A stretch of 64,000 nt of DNA, taken from Collinsella sp. Its GTDB lineage: Bacteria > Actinomycetota > Coriobacteriia > Coriobacteriales > Coriobacteriaceae. The position numbers and the translations under genes are program-made. Positions 40,962-49,146 of this stretch are shown here, piece by piece. The notes below the pieces were generated by a model. The model saw only the letters and a list, made by a program, of their open reading frames with translations, made no database searches and was not told the DNA's origin. Where the stretch lies: contig JAUMOL010000011.1 in assembly GCA_031295385.1 (NCBI GenBank), positions 7,211 to 71,210 of the forward strand, in the 5' to 3' direction. Each line of letters begins with the position of its first letter. The first letter of the stretch is position 1.

Positions 40962-41176
40962 AAGACCCTCCCATGAACAATCCGGCCCAACAAGCCCGGA
41001 TGAAACACGTGCTACATCAGTATACAGGGGAGTGGGGTGGCGGGGTACGAGCGCGCCAGCGGCAAACCGAGAGCATCAACGATGTGCCGATCACGGAATG
41101 AGATCTCGTAATAATTGACTCTTGGTCATATTATTGAGGGGCATGACTCGCGTTCGTATGGTTGTAGGCGCTGGCG

Positions 41177-42259
41177 ATGAACGACATTGACCTTGCTGTT
41201 CCGTTGATGGATGGACCAAGCTATGACCGTGCCTGCAGTCTTGTGCCTTCTGAATACGTTGAGGCATGGGAGTGGTTTCTGGGTGAGGAGCAGCGCGGCG
41301 GCGTTTGGACCAGCCTCCCGCACCACACCAAGGAAGATAGCCCTCAGTATCAGTATCGTTTGAGAATTGGCTCGGACTTCTTTCCCGTAACGCGGGATTC
41401 AGGGATCTTCTGGCCGGGCCAGGATCGGGTGAAGCAAGATCCCAATAAGATCTTTGCGCTTTCGGTCCATAACTCTAAAAAGAGCTTCTACACCGATGTG
41501 CCTCCGCTCTATTTGGATGATGGTACGTGGGTCATTAAGTATTCGGTTCAAGCGCCGGGTACCGTTGGTTTTCGAGACCAGAATTACAACCGTAAAATGC
41601 TCAACTGCATGGAATGTGGCGTCCCAGTCGGAGTCATATTTGCAACCGAGGTGGGCTACAAGGTGCTCGGCCTTGCGTTTGTTGAGCGGTTCGAGCCCGA
41701 AAACGGATGGTTTGTTCTGCACGGTCCTGTTCATAAAGGCGGACCGGACCCTCGTTTTGCGCCCGACATGAGTTATCTGAAGCACATGCCCGTCGATATA
41801 GAGTTTGCCGGACAGGGTACGACCGACGACGAAAAGGTCCGCTATGCGTTAAGGCGCGAGCGATTGGGGCAGCAATGGTTCCGCAAGCAGCTCGTTGCCG
41901 CCTATGACGGCCGTTGCGCGGTGTCGGACTGCGGCGTCAGCGAAGCTCTGGAGGCCGCACATATCGAGAATTACTCGGGACCCAAATCGCAGGTTGCCAG
42001 CAACGGCATTCTGCTTCGGCGCGACCTTCATTCCCTATTTGATGCTCACCTGATTTCGTTTGAGCCTGTTTGCGGCGAATATCGGCTGTGCGGATCGTAC
42101 CTGCTGGATAAGACCGACTACGCTTCCTTTGCGGGTGCGACGCTAAGGCAGCCGAATGAGCGTCAGTGGCGACCCAATACGGTGTTTCTTGAGGCCCATC
42201 GCATTGAGTTCGATCGCTCGGAAAAGAAGCGTGAAAAGGCGGGGCTTCTGCCGTATTAG
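41177..42259 (+). CDS. HNH endonuclease with an N-terminal reader-like domain
   Basis: A 360-residue protein. The C-terminal HNH nuclease (about 230-300) shows CAVSDCGVSEALEAAHIENY, then SNGILLRRDLHSLFDAHLI, with the metal-binding His in AAHI and RDLHSLFD. The N-terminal 200 residues hold a beta-rich domain with VGVIFATEVGYKVLGLAFVERFE, which may be a PUA/SRA-like or DUF3427-like DNA reader, as in modification-dependent restriction enzymes. That call is low confidence. The ribosome binding site is weak. GC is lower than in the core genes, and the gene sits in an accessory stretch without a methylase, consistent with a stand-alone type IV-like enzyme. Confidence 0.75.
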   Translation: MNDIDLAVPLMDGPSYDRACSLVPSEYVEAWEWFLGEEQRGGVWTSLPHHTKEDSPQYQYRLRIGSDFFPVTRDSGIFWPGQDRVKQDPNKIFALSVHNSKKSFYTDVPPLYLDDGTWVIKYSVQAPGTVGFRDQNYNRKMLNCMECGVPVGVIFATEVGYKVLGLAFVERFEPENGWFVLHGPVHKGGPDPRFAPDMSYLKHMPVDIEFAGQGTTDDEKVRYALRRERLGQQWFRKQLVAAYDGRCAVSDCGVSEALEAAHIENYSGPKSQVASNGILLRRDLHSLFDAHLISFEPVCGEYRLCGSYLLDKTDYASFAGATLRQPNERQWRPNTVFLEAHRIEFDRSEKKREKAGLLPY

Positions 42260-42380
42260 CGTATTTGGCTTTGGCATTCTTTGACGATCGTGTTGTTTGA
42301 TCGGATCGCGTGGCGATGCAATCTCGCGCCCGCCCGCCGGTGCATGCTCTTCCTGATTTGTATAGCGAGAAGGGGCATGT

Positions 42381-42665
42381 ATGAGCTGGCGAGGCGATAT
42401 TGCGATGGGGAAGTACGGAAAACTGCCGTGTGCCCTTATCGACAACAATATGTTTCCGAGCGTAGAGGTTGATTGCGGGTCGTTTGTCGTCGCCTGCCCT
42501 TGCTGCGGCTCGCAAATACCGTGTCTCGACATTCGGTTCATCGATGCACGTGACAGGTTCAGCGACGAAGTGAGGAAACGTACGGGCGTTCATATGCCGG
42601 TGTATCCGGAGAAATGCCCTGTTTGTGGCCTCGATATCGTGTACGACGCCGGCGACGAGGGATAG
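42381..42665 (+). CDS. Small zinc-ribbon protein
   Basis: A 94-residue protein with two Cys pairs, CPCCGS (about residues 39-44) and CPVCGLD (about 79-85), spaced like a zinc ribbon. AGAAGGGG lies 5 nt before ATG 42381. It follows the HNH gene by 121 nt and converges on the DUF5710 gene. The family is not known to me; it could bind DNA, RNA or a protein partner. Confidence 0.6.
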   Translation: MSWRGDIAMGKYGKLPCALIDNNMFPSVEVDCGSFVVACPCCGSQIPCLDIRFIDARDRFSDEVRKRTGVHMPVYPEKCPVCGLDIVYDAGDEG

Positions 42666-42702
42666 GTGATGCGGAGGAGTTGGCTGTGAGTGTCTTTTGC
42701 CT

Positions 42703-43389
42703 CTACAAATAAATCCCCTCACCGAGTTGCTTGTGGAACTCGGCGTGATGGTCGCGTGCCCAGGTAAAGAGCGCCTGGTCAAAGTCGGTACGCGTGGCCG
42801 GGACGCCAAAGACGCCGGCAACTTCGACGCGTATAAACTCCAGTGCCGGCAGCTTGTTGATGGCAGTGAGGGCAAACGGGGACGAGGGCTCCTCGAACAG
42901 ATAGCGGCTGCCTTGCAGCGCGTCGCAACTGGTGCACGTGTTGCCGAGCGACGGGGCTTTGGAGGCTCGCGCGCCTACGGGCTTGTAACCGCAGCGCTTA
43001 TGAAGGTAGTCGCGGATCTCGCCCGGTACGCAGCCAAGAGCGGGCACGATGGCGAGTGCGTTGGCGTTGGCCGTGTCGATGGCAATGTACCCGGCTTCGT
43101 TGGGCGCGTGCGCGATGGCGATGCTCTCGTCGTTATCGGTTCGATAGGGAATGCCGAAGGCCGCGACCGAGGTCTCTTTGTGACACTTCCAGCACTCGCG
43201 CTTGCCCAGTACTAGATATATATACGGCGCTGAGGGGTCGGATCGGTCAACACCGGGCAGCCACTCGGCAAAGGGCTCGGGGTTGACGCCGCTGGGTACA
43301 TACCAGATCTTCTTGGTCCGGTCCCATTTGGCGCCCAGCGCCTTGGCTTCTTCTTTGTGCGAAAAGGGGACATCGAGCTCGGTGCGCAT
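42703..43389 (-). CDS. DUF5710-domain protein
   Basis: A 228-residue protein. Residues 1-45 (TELDVPFSHKEEAKALGAKWDRTKKIWYV) are a DUF5710 domain, a short DNA-processing-associated module usually found in primase, nuclease or mobile-element proteins. Further on are two Cys pairs, CWKCHKE (about residue 66) and CTSCD (about 155), which may bind zinc. ATG 43389 has AAGGAG 5 nt upstream; the same frame stays open to 43869 but runs through tRNA-Val and is not coding. Function unknown. Confidence 0.72.
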   Translation of the reverse strand: MRTELDVPFSHKEEAKALGAKWDRTKKIWYVPSGVNPEPFAEWLPGVDRSDPSAPYIYLVLGKRECWKCHKETSVAAFGIPYRTDNDESIAIAHAPNEAGYIAIDTANANALAIVPALGCVPGEIRDYLHKRCGYKPVGARASKAPSLGNTCTSCDALQGSRYLFEEPSSPFALTAINKLPALEFIRVEVAGVFGVPATRTDFDQALFTWARDHHAEFHKQLGEGIYL

Positions 43390-43585
43390 GGTGGCTCCTT
43401 GGTGCTGCAGGTGTAAGTGGCTCAAGGATACCGCAGGGCGCAGACATCGCGGCGTTTTGCTGAGGAGTTGCGGCTCGGATGGGTTCGAGACGCGTTGGCC
43501 TCGGCCTCGGTGGCTATTGACGCGGTTTTGTGTATGGGCAGGGTGGTTGCTTGGGCGGTTGGAGCTGCCAGCTGATTTGGCGACA

Positions 43586-43623
43586 TAAAACAAAACAGCC
43601 CAGAGGACATAGCCTCTGAGCTG
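43586..43623 (-). terminator. Terminator of tRNA-Val
   Basis: On the minus strand CAGCTCAGAGG pairs with CCTCTGGGCTG, followed by TTTTGTTTT. It starts 9 nt after the encoded CCA end. Confidence 0.85.
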
Positions 43624-43631
43624 CGAACATT

Positions 43632-43706
43632 TGGTGGGCGTTAGAAGATTTGAACTTCTGACCTCTTCCGTGTCAGGGAAGCGCTCTCCCCCTGAGCTAA
43701 ACGCCC
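43632..43706 (-). tRNA. tRNA-Val (anticodon GAC)
   Basis: A 75-nt cloverleaf: acceptor GGGCGTT with AACGCCC, D arm GCTC...GAGC, anticodon stem CTTCC/GGAAG with loop CTGACAC, T arm AGAAG/CTTCT with loop TTCAAAT. The 3' CCA is encoded. Confidence 0.95.
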
Positions 43707-43735
43707 GATCAAGGGTGCGCAAGTGCGCAAGGGAT

Positions 43736-43764
43736 AATATAACGGAGCCTGAACTCGGTGGCAA
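43736..43764 (-). promoter_or_regulatory. tRNA-Val promoter
   Basis: On the minus strand TTGCCA (43764-43759) and TATATT (43741-43736) are separated by 17 nt, and the -10 ends 29 nt before the tRNA. Confidence 0.75.
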
Positions 43765-43995
43765 GAACATTTTTAAAAATCGCTTACATTGTGGAATTCG
43801 GGGGCTTTGTCGTATCCATTTCAAAAGAGCCTGCTGCCGCGATTTGGCTGTCGCATAATGCAAGGCCATTGCGGTATCGAGCTATGGAAAGACGCCTGCG
43901 GAATTGTCCTACCGATAAACGGACAAGCCTCCAGCTGGTGACTTCGCCGTGGTAAGGTAAGCCGAATTGTTTCCAGGCTGTTTCGGGGGAGTGGA

Positions 43996-45018
43996 ATGAG
44001 CAAAGAGTGTGTCGAGCAGGTCGAAGGCGCAGGGGCTTCGGTGCCGATGACCGATATATCGAACATTGATGTGCCCGAGGGCACCGACGAGCTCAGCCGC
44101 AACACCCGTCGCGCATGGCGCGACCGCCTGAACAGCGCTTCGACGCGCAAGATGATCACGGGCGTCTTGGCTACGCTGGTGGGCGGTTCGTTTTGGGGCT
44201 TCTCGGGCACCAGCGCGAGTTTTTTGTTCGATACCTACCATGTCGATACGCTGTGGCTTATGAGCGTGCGTCAGATTCTCGCCGGCCTGCTCTTTATGGC
44301 TGTGGTTGTCACGCGCGACCGCGCACGCCTGGTCAAGCTTTGGACGACGCCCGCTGATCGCAAGCAGCTGCTGCTCTTTACCGCTTTTGGCCTGCTGTTC
44401 AACCAGTTTTGCTATCTTTCGGCCGTGCGCCTGACGAACGCCGGAACCGCGACGGTGCTCCAGTGCCTGCAGCTCGTTATCATCATGGGCTACGCCTGCG
44501 TGACCGATCGCCGCATGCCGCGTACTCGCGAAGTCATCGGCATTGGCCTGGCTCTGGGTGGAACCTTTTTAATCGCCACCGGCGGCGACCCCACCAGCCT
44601 GAATATCTCGCCGCTTGGCCTGGCAGCAGGTCTTATGTGTGCGGTCAGCGCCGCGTGTATGGCGGTGATTCCCGCCAAGATCCTGCCCGAATACGGCAGC
44701 CCCATCGTCACGGGCTCGGCAATGCTCACGGCGGGCGTGGTCTCGTGCGTCTTCGTGCAGCCCTGGGCGCATATGCCGGCGCTCGACGCTGCCGGCATCG
44801 AGGCGCTCGCGGTGTTCGTGGTTATCGGCTCGTTTTTTGCTTACATGCTTTATATGCAGGGCGTTAAGGACATCGGCTCGGTGCGCGCGAGCCTCATCGG
44901 AACTGTGGAGCCGGTTTCGGCGACCATCACCAGCGCCGTTATGCTGGGGACGGTGTTTTTGCCGACCGACCTTATCGGCTTTGTCATGATCATCGTGATG
45001 ATGTTCCTTACGGTGTAG
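43996..45018 (+). CDS. EamA/DMT-family membrane transporter
   Basis: A 340-residue transporter with about ten hydrophobic segments in two EamA repeats (from GVLATLVGGSFWGFSGTSASFLF and from ISPLGLAAGLMCAVSAACMAVIP). The first 50 residues are hydrophilic and acidic, and atypically long. VRQILAGLLFMAVVV and GTVEPVSATITSAVMLGT are family segments. GGGGGAG lies 6-8 nt before the ATG. It probably exports a small metabolite or amino acid; substrate unknown. It is not adjacent to a related pathway. Confidence 0.86.
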   Translation: MSKECVEQVEGAGASVPMTDISNIDVPEGTDELSRNTRRAWRDRLNSASTRKMITGVLATLVGGSFWGFSGTSASFLFDTYHVDTLWLMSVRQILAGLLFMAVVVTRDRARLVKLWTTPADRKQLLLFTAFGLLFNQFCYLSAVRLTNAGTATVLQCLQLVIIMGYACVTDRRMPRTREVIGIGLALGGTFLIATGGDPTSLNISPLGLAAGLMCAVSAACMAVIPAKILPEYGSPIVTGSAMLTAGVVSCVFVQPWAHMPALDAAGIEALAVFVVIGSFFAYMLYMQGVKDIGSVRASLIGTVEPVSATITSAVMLGTVFLPTDLIGFVMIIVMMFLTV

Positions 45019-45167
45019 CTAGCGCCGCCGCCAAGACAGAAAAGGTGTTGTGCCGCATTTTCGCCAATTGACGTCCGTGTCTGGAGTTTAGCTGTCGATG
45101 CTCAAAATGCCATAAACTAGTAACGTTATGGACTTTTTCATTGCGACTCAATTGCGAGGATTTCTTT

Positions 45168-47480
45168 ATGGCTGGTAATCACTTTAAGGGCAGCGATAGC
45201 GGCCGCCCTGCAGTTCCGCCGCGTCCGAACGGGGCTGGTAAGGCCGGCACGCCGGGCGGCGCTGGACAGGGCGGTTCCGGTAAGCGCGTGTCCCCGGGCG
45301 AGACGGCGATGTTTACCGCTCTGTACGAGCAGTCTCAAAAGGCAAAAAAGACCGGCCGTGCAAGAGGGAATGTCTTTGCGGACGGTGCAACCTCCGCGTC
45401 GCAGCCGAGTGGGGCTCCTTCGGTACCTGCGAACAACGCAGGTGCTGCCAACGCTGCGAATGGCGCCGGCAACGTTAATGCCGGCAAGGCCGCCAACAAT
45501 ACTCCCTCTGCCGGTGGCGCGGGGCTTACGGGTAACCTTGGCACGATTTACACCGGCGCCTCCGAGACTGGCACGTTCGCCCGCCTGGATGATAGCGGTG
45601 CCGAGTTTGCGGGCTCGGGTTCCAAGGAAGATTATTACGATTTTGGTTTGAACTACGGTAGCGACGCTTCGTCGAGTTCGACCTCTGACGGTCTGGTCCG
45701 TCATCGCCATCGCAAGGGCGAGCGCAAAAAGCGTCACACCGGCGCCATTATTGCCGCTGTGGTCGCGGTGCTTCTCGTTGCGCTTGGCGCAAGCGGCTTT
45801 ATGCTGCTTAACTCGGCAAAGACCGTAAAGAGTGAAGCGAAGGAGGCTGTCGAGATCGTCGGTGGCCTTAAGGACAAGGTCACGTCGGGCGATTTTTCGA
45901 CGCTGCCTGACGACGCGAAGAAGATCGATGAGCTCTGCAACAGCATGAAGGCGGAGACCTCGAGCCCGCTGTGGACGGCGGCTTCGTTTATCCCGGTGTA
46001 TGGCAGTGACATCAACGCAGCCCGCACCATGATTGATGCCCTGTCCGATGTCTCGAGCAACGCGCTGGTTCCCATGGCCGATAACCTCTCGCAGGCCACG
46101 CCCGGCAAGCTGTTCCAGGACGGCATGATTAACGTGTCCGCGCTGCAGGCGGTCGCCGATTCGCTTTCCAGCAGCTCGAAGGTGTTCAAGAGCGCCAACG
46201 AGAAGGTTCAGGGCATTGGCGATACTCATATTTCCCAGGTGACCGAGCTGGTCGATAAGGCCAAGGACGGCTTTGCCACCCTCAACGGCGCGGTTGACGC
46301 GGCGGAGAAGGTTGCCCCCGTCCTTCCCCAGATGCTCGGCGCCAACGGCCAGACGCGCAACTACCTTGTGTACGCCATGAACAACGTCGAGATTCGTGCC
46401 TGCGGCGGCTTTGGCGGTTCGCAGGGCCTGATTTCGGTCACCGACGGCCAGATGTCGATTGGCGAGTTTGTTCCCCGCATTGGACTCAGCGAGGATGAGG
46501 CAGTCGAGAGCGTCGACGAAGAGGATGAGGCGCTGTTCGGCAACCACAGCAACCTGTACAACTCGGGCAATACCTATTCGCCTGATTGGCCCCGCAACTC
46601 GCAGCGTGTCGCCGCGCTGTGGAAGTCCCAGTATGGGCAGGACGTTGATGGCGTCGTCGGCATCGATCCGGTGTTCTTGCAGTACCTGCTGGGCCTTGTC
46701 GGTAATGTCTCGCTGCCTGATGGTACGGTCGTCGACGGCACCAACGCGGCGAAGGTTCTCATGCACGATGTGTATTGGAACTATCCGGTCGAGGAATCGG
46801 ACGGCATCTTTGCGGCTGTTGCCAGCGCCGCCTTCGACAAGATTCTCGGTGGCATCGGTGACGTCGACGTTACAAAGCTTGTCGGTGCATTCGAGCGCGG
46901 TGCCGAAGAGGGCCGTCTGATTGCTTGGATGAGAAACGATGATGAGCAGAATGCCATCAAAGAGACAGGCATTGACGCTTCGCTGCCCGATCCGGATGAT
47001 CCGAGTGCCGATCCCGTTGCCGGCGTTTACTTTAACAACCTGAGCTTCTCCAAGCTCGACTGGTATCTGAACGCCGACACTCAGATTGGTCAGGGCATCA
47101 AGAACGGTGACGGCACGTGCTCCTATCGCATCACCGTTACCCTGACGAACATCATGACGCAGGAGGAGGCTGGCAAGCTGCCCGACTACGTTGCGGCGAG
47201 CGCACCCGATGCCGCGCGTGACGACGAGCGTCTGAATGTCTCGTTGTTTGCCCCGACGGGTGGCAACATCAGTGACCTTACGGTTGAGGGTACCCAGTTT
47301 GGTCTTGGTGCCGCTACGTGGCATGGAATCCCCTTCTATTCGGGCACCGTTGACCTGCATGCTGGCGAGACGACGACGATCACGTATACGCTGACCACGT
47401 CGGCCGAGGCGGGGGACAAGCCGCTTACGCTGCGTCAGACTCCTACATGCCAGGCGGCTCGCGACAGCGCGTCGGCGTAG
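45168..47480 (+). CDS. DUF4012-domain membrane-anchored protein
   Basis: A 770-residue protein. The first 180 residues are low-complexity Gly/Ala/Asn/Pro, likely a disordered cytoplasmic region. RHRHRKGERKKRH then leads into one transmembrane helix (about 192-214). The extracellular part contains the DUF4012 signature RNYLVYAMNNVEIRACGGFGG (about 394-414) and a globular domain with ITYTLTTSAE near the end. DUF4012 proteins occur in Actinobacteria, often near surface polysaccharide genes; their role is unknown, and links to cell-envelope glycan assembly have been suggested. ATG 45168 is chosen, with GAGGA about 8 nt upstream. It precedes glmM, so an envelope role is plausible. Confidence 0.82.
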   Translation: MAGNHFKGSDSGRPAVPPRPNGAGKAGTPGGAGQGGSGKRVSPGETAMFTALYEQSQKAKKTGRARGNVFADGATSASQPSGAPSVPANNAGAANAANGAGNVNAGKAANNTPSAGGAGLTGNLGTIYTGASETGTFARLDDSGAEFAGSGSKEDYYDFGLNYGSDASSSSTSDGLVRHRHRKGERKKRHTGAIIAAVVAVLLVALGASGFMLLNSAKTVKSEAKEAVEIVGGLKDKVTSGDFSTLPDDAKKIDELCNSMKAETSSPLWTAASFIPVYGSDINAARTMIDALSDVSSNALVPMADNLSQATPGKLFQDGMINVSALQAVADSLSSSSKVFKSANEKVQGIGDTHISQVTELVDKAKDGFATLNGAVDAAEKVAPVLPQMLGANGQTRNYLVYAMNNVEIRACGGFGGSQGLISVTDGQMSIGEFVPRIGLSEDEAVESVDEEDEALFGNHSNLYNSGNTYSPDWPRNSQRVAALWKSQYGQDVDGVVGIDPVFLQYLLGLVGNVSLPDGTVVDGTNAAKVLMHDVYWNYPVEESDGIFAAVASAAFDKILGGIGDVDVTKLVGAFERGAEEGRLIAWMRNDDEQNAIKETGIDASLPDPDDPSADPVAGVYFNNLSFSKLDWYLNADTQIGQGIKNGDGTCSYRITVTLTNIMTQEEAGKLPDYVAASAPDAARDDERLNVSLFAPTGGNISDLTVEGTQFGLGAATWHGIPFYSGTVDLHAGETTTITYTLTTSAEAGDKPLTLRQTPTCQAARDSASA

Positions 47481-47516
47481 GGTTTTTCTGGTAGCGCAGA
47501 TAATCGAGTATCATTT

Positions 47517-47552
47517 TGGGGCGGACAGGCAATCTGTCCGCCCCTATTTTGT
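47517..47552 (+). terminator. Terminator between the DUF4012 gene and glmM
   Basis: GGGGCGGACA pairs with TGTCCGCCCC, followed by TATTTTG. It stands only 10 nt before the glmM ribosome binding site, so readthrough or attenuation is possible. Confidence 0.65.
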
Positions 47553-47563
47553 AAGGAGAGCGC

Positions 47564-48895
47564 ATGAAGTACTTTGGCACCGACGGATTTCGCGGCGAGG
47601 CCAACGTTGGGCTGACGGTAGAGCACGCTTATAAGATCGGCCGCTTTGTGGGCTGGTATTACGGCGCCAACCGCGAGCGCAAGGCACGCGTGATCGTGGG
47701 CAAGGACACGCGTCGCTCGAGCTACATGTTCGAGGCGGCGCTGGTGAGTGGCCTGGTCGCGAGCGGTGCGGACGCATATATGCTGCACGTGATCCCGACG
47801 CCGGGCGTGGCGCATCAGACCGTGGAGGGCTGCTTCGATTGCGGCATCATGATTAGCGCGAGCCACAACCCGTTTTGCGATAACGGCATCAAGCTCGTCA
47901 ACAGCGACGGCTTCAAAATGGACGAGGACGTGCTGGAACTCATCGAGGATTACATCGATGGCAAGGGCGAGGTGCCGCTGGCCACGGGCAACCAGATCGG
48001 TGCCACGGTGGACTATATGCAGGGCCGCAACCGCTATATTGCCTCGCTCATCGCGAGCGCGAACTTTTCGCTGCAGGGCGTCAAGATCGGCTTGGACTGC
48101 GCCAACGGCTCGGCGTCCTCGGTGGCCAAGCCGGTGTTCGACGCGCTGGGCGCCGATGTGCGCGTGATCAACGCCGCGCCCGACGGATTTAACATCAATG
48201 TGGACTGTGGCTCCACGCATATGGAGCGCCTACAGCGCCACGTAGTGGAGCAGGGCCTGGACGTGGGCTTTGCCTACGACGGCGATGCCGACCGCTGCCT
48301 GGCCGTGGACGAGCGCGGCCGTGTGGTCGACGGCGATCAGATCCTGTACGTGTGCGGCGTGTACCTGAACAAGCACGGTCGCCTTTCGGGCGGTACCGTG
48401 GTGCCGACGATCGCCAGCAACTTTGGCCTGGTCAAGTCGCTGGAGCTTGCCGGTCTGAGTGCCGTGACCAGCGGCGTGGGCGACCGTCACGTGTATGCCA
48501 AGATGCGCGAGGGCGGCTACAGCCTGGGCGGCGAGCAGACGGGCCACACGATCTTTGGCGATATCGAGCGCACGGGCGACGGCATTATGACCTCGCTGCG
48601 CGTGATGGAAGTGATTCGCGCCGAGCGCGAGACACTCTCGCAGCTCACGGCTCCGTGCAAGCTGCTGCCGCAAGCGCAGGTTGCCGTGCGCGTGGCCGAT
48701 AAGGACGCTGCGCTTGAGAACATGGGCGTGCAGAACGCGATCGCCGAGGCCGAGGCCGCGCTGGCGGGCGAGGGCCGCGTGCTCGTGCGCAAGAGCGGAA
48801 CCGAGTCGGTGATCCGCGTGCTGGCCGAGGCTCCGGACCAAGCCGCCGCCGACGCCGCCATGAAGCGCATCGCCGCCGCACTCGAAGCTCTGTAG
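47564..48895 (+). CDS. glmM: Phosphoglucosamine mutase GlmM
   Basis: A 443-residue enzyme that interconverts glucosamine 6-phosphate and glucosamine 1-phosphate for peptidoglycan precursor synthesis. It begins KYFGTDGFRGEAN. The phospho-Ser lies in ISASHNPF (about residue 99), the metal loop is DGDADRCLAV (about 240-249), the sugar loop GGEQTGH (about 322-328) and the phosphate loop RKSGTESVIRV (about 408-418). AAGGAGAGCGC precedes the ATG. It ends 2 nt before the structured element at 48897. Confidence 0.96.
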   Translation: MKYFGTDGFRGEANVGLTVEHAYKIGRFVGWYYGANRERKARVIVGKDTRRSSYMFEAALVSGLVASGADAYMLHVIPTPGVAHQTVEGCFDCGIMISASHNPFCDNGIKLVNSDGFKMDEDVLELIEDYIDGKGEVPLATGNQIGATVDYMQGRNRYIASLIASANFSLQGVKIGLDCANGSASSVAKPVFDALGADVRVINAAPDGFNINVDCGSTHMERLQRHVVEQGLDVGFAYDGDADRCLAVDERGRVVDGDQILYVCGVYLNKHGRLSGGTVVPTIASNFGLVKSLELAGLSAVTSGVGDRHVYAKMREGGYSLGGEQTGHTIFGDIERTGDGIMTSLRVMEVIRAERETLSQLTAPCKLLPQAQVAVRVADKDAALENMGVQNAIAEAEAALAGEGRVLVRKSGTESVIRVLAEAPDQAAADAAMKRIAAALEAL

Positions 48896-48896
48896 C

Positions 48897-49063
48897 TACG
48901 CGGTTTTACCAAACCGCGTAACTGCTCGACGCTGCAAACGGCCCCAAGCGGCAACCTGACGTTCAATTTCAAGGGTGCGACCAGAAGGTCAGCGCCCTTT
49001 CATTTCACGTCACCTTGCTCGCTTAGGGTCGTTTTCGCTGACGTTGCCAAGACATTAGCGTCA
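48897..49063 (+). ncRNA. Structured element, copy 2 (unassigned RNA-like motif)
   Basis: Begins 1 nt after the glmM stop. Hairpin 1: TACGCGGTTT (48897-48906) with AAACCGCGTA (48911-48920). An outer pairing joins GACGCT (48928-48933) to AGCGTC (49057-49062). The main stem joins 48937-48950 to 49020-49033, with one mismatch and one G-U pair. The inner hairpin is at 48971-49000, with the same GACCAGAAGGTC loop as copy 1. Shared single-stranded words are CGACGCTGCAA, GCGGCAA, CACCTTGCTCGC and TTTCGCTGAC. The first hairpin may double as the glmM terminator. Confidence 0.6.
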
Positions 49064-49084
49064 ACGAACTAGTCATTGGGTGAA

Positions 49085-49124
49085 AAAAGGGGACGCTGCG
49101 GATTGGTTCCGCGGCGTCCCCTTT
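49085..49124 (-). terminator. Terminator of the M32 carboxypeptidase gene
   Basis: On the minus strand GGGGACGCCGCGG pairs with CCGCAGCGTCCCC, including one G-U pair, followed by TTTTTTCACCC. It starts 23 nt after the stop. Confidence 0.85.
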
Positions 49125-49146
49125 GCGTTGGCGTGTCGGTTATGCC

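Noticed and set aside
43390..43869. N-terminal extension of the DUF5710 gene
   Set aside because: The open frame passes through the tRNA-Val gene and its terminator; ATG 43389 has a good ribosome binding site and starts at the DUF5710 domain.
45138..47360. Minus-strand frame opposite the DUF4012 gene
   Set aside because: No motif, and the DUF4012 signature and membrane helix on the plus strand account for the sequence.
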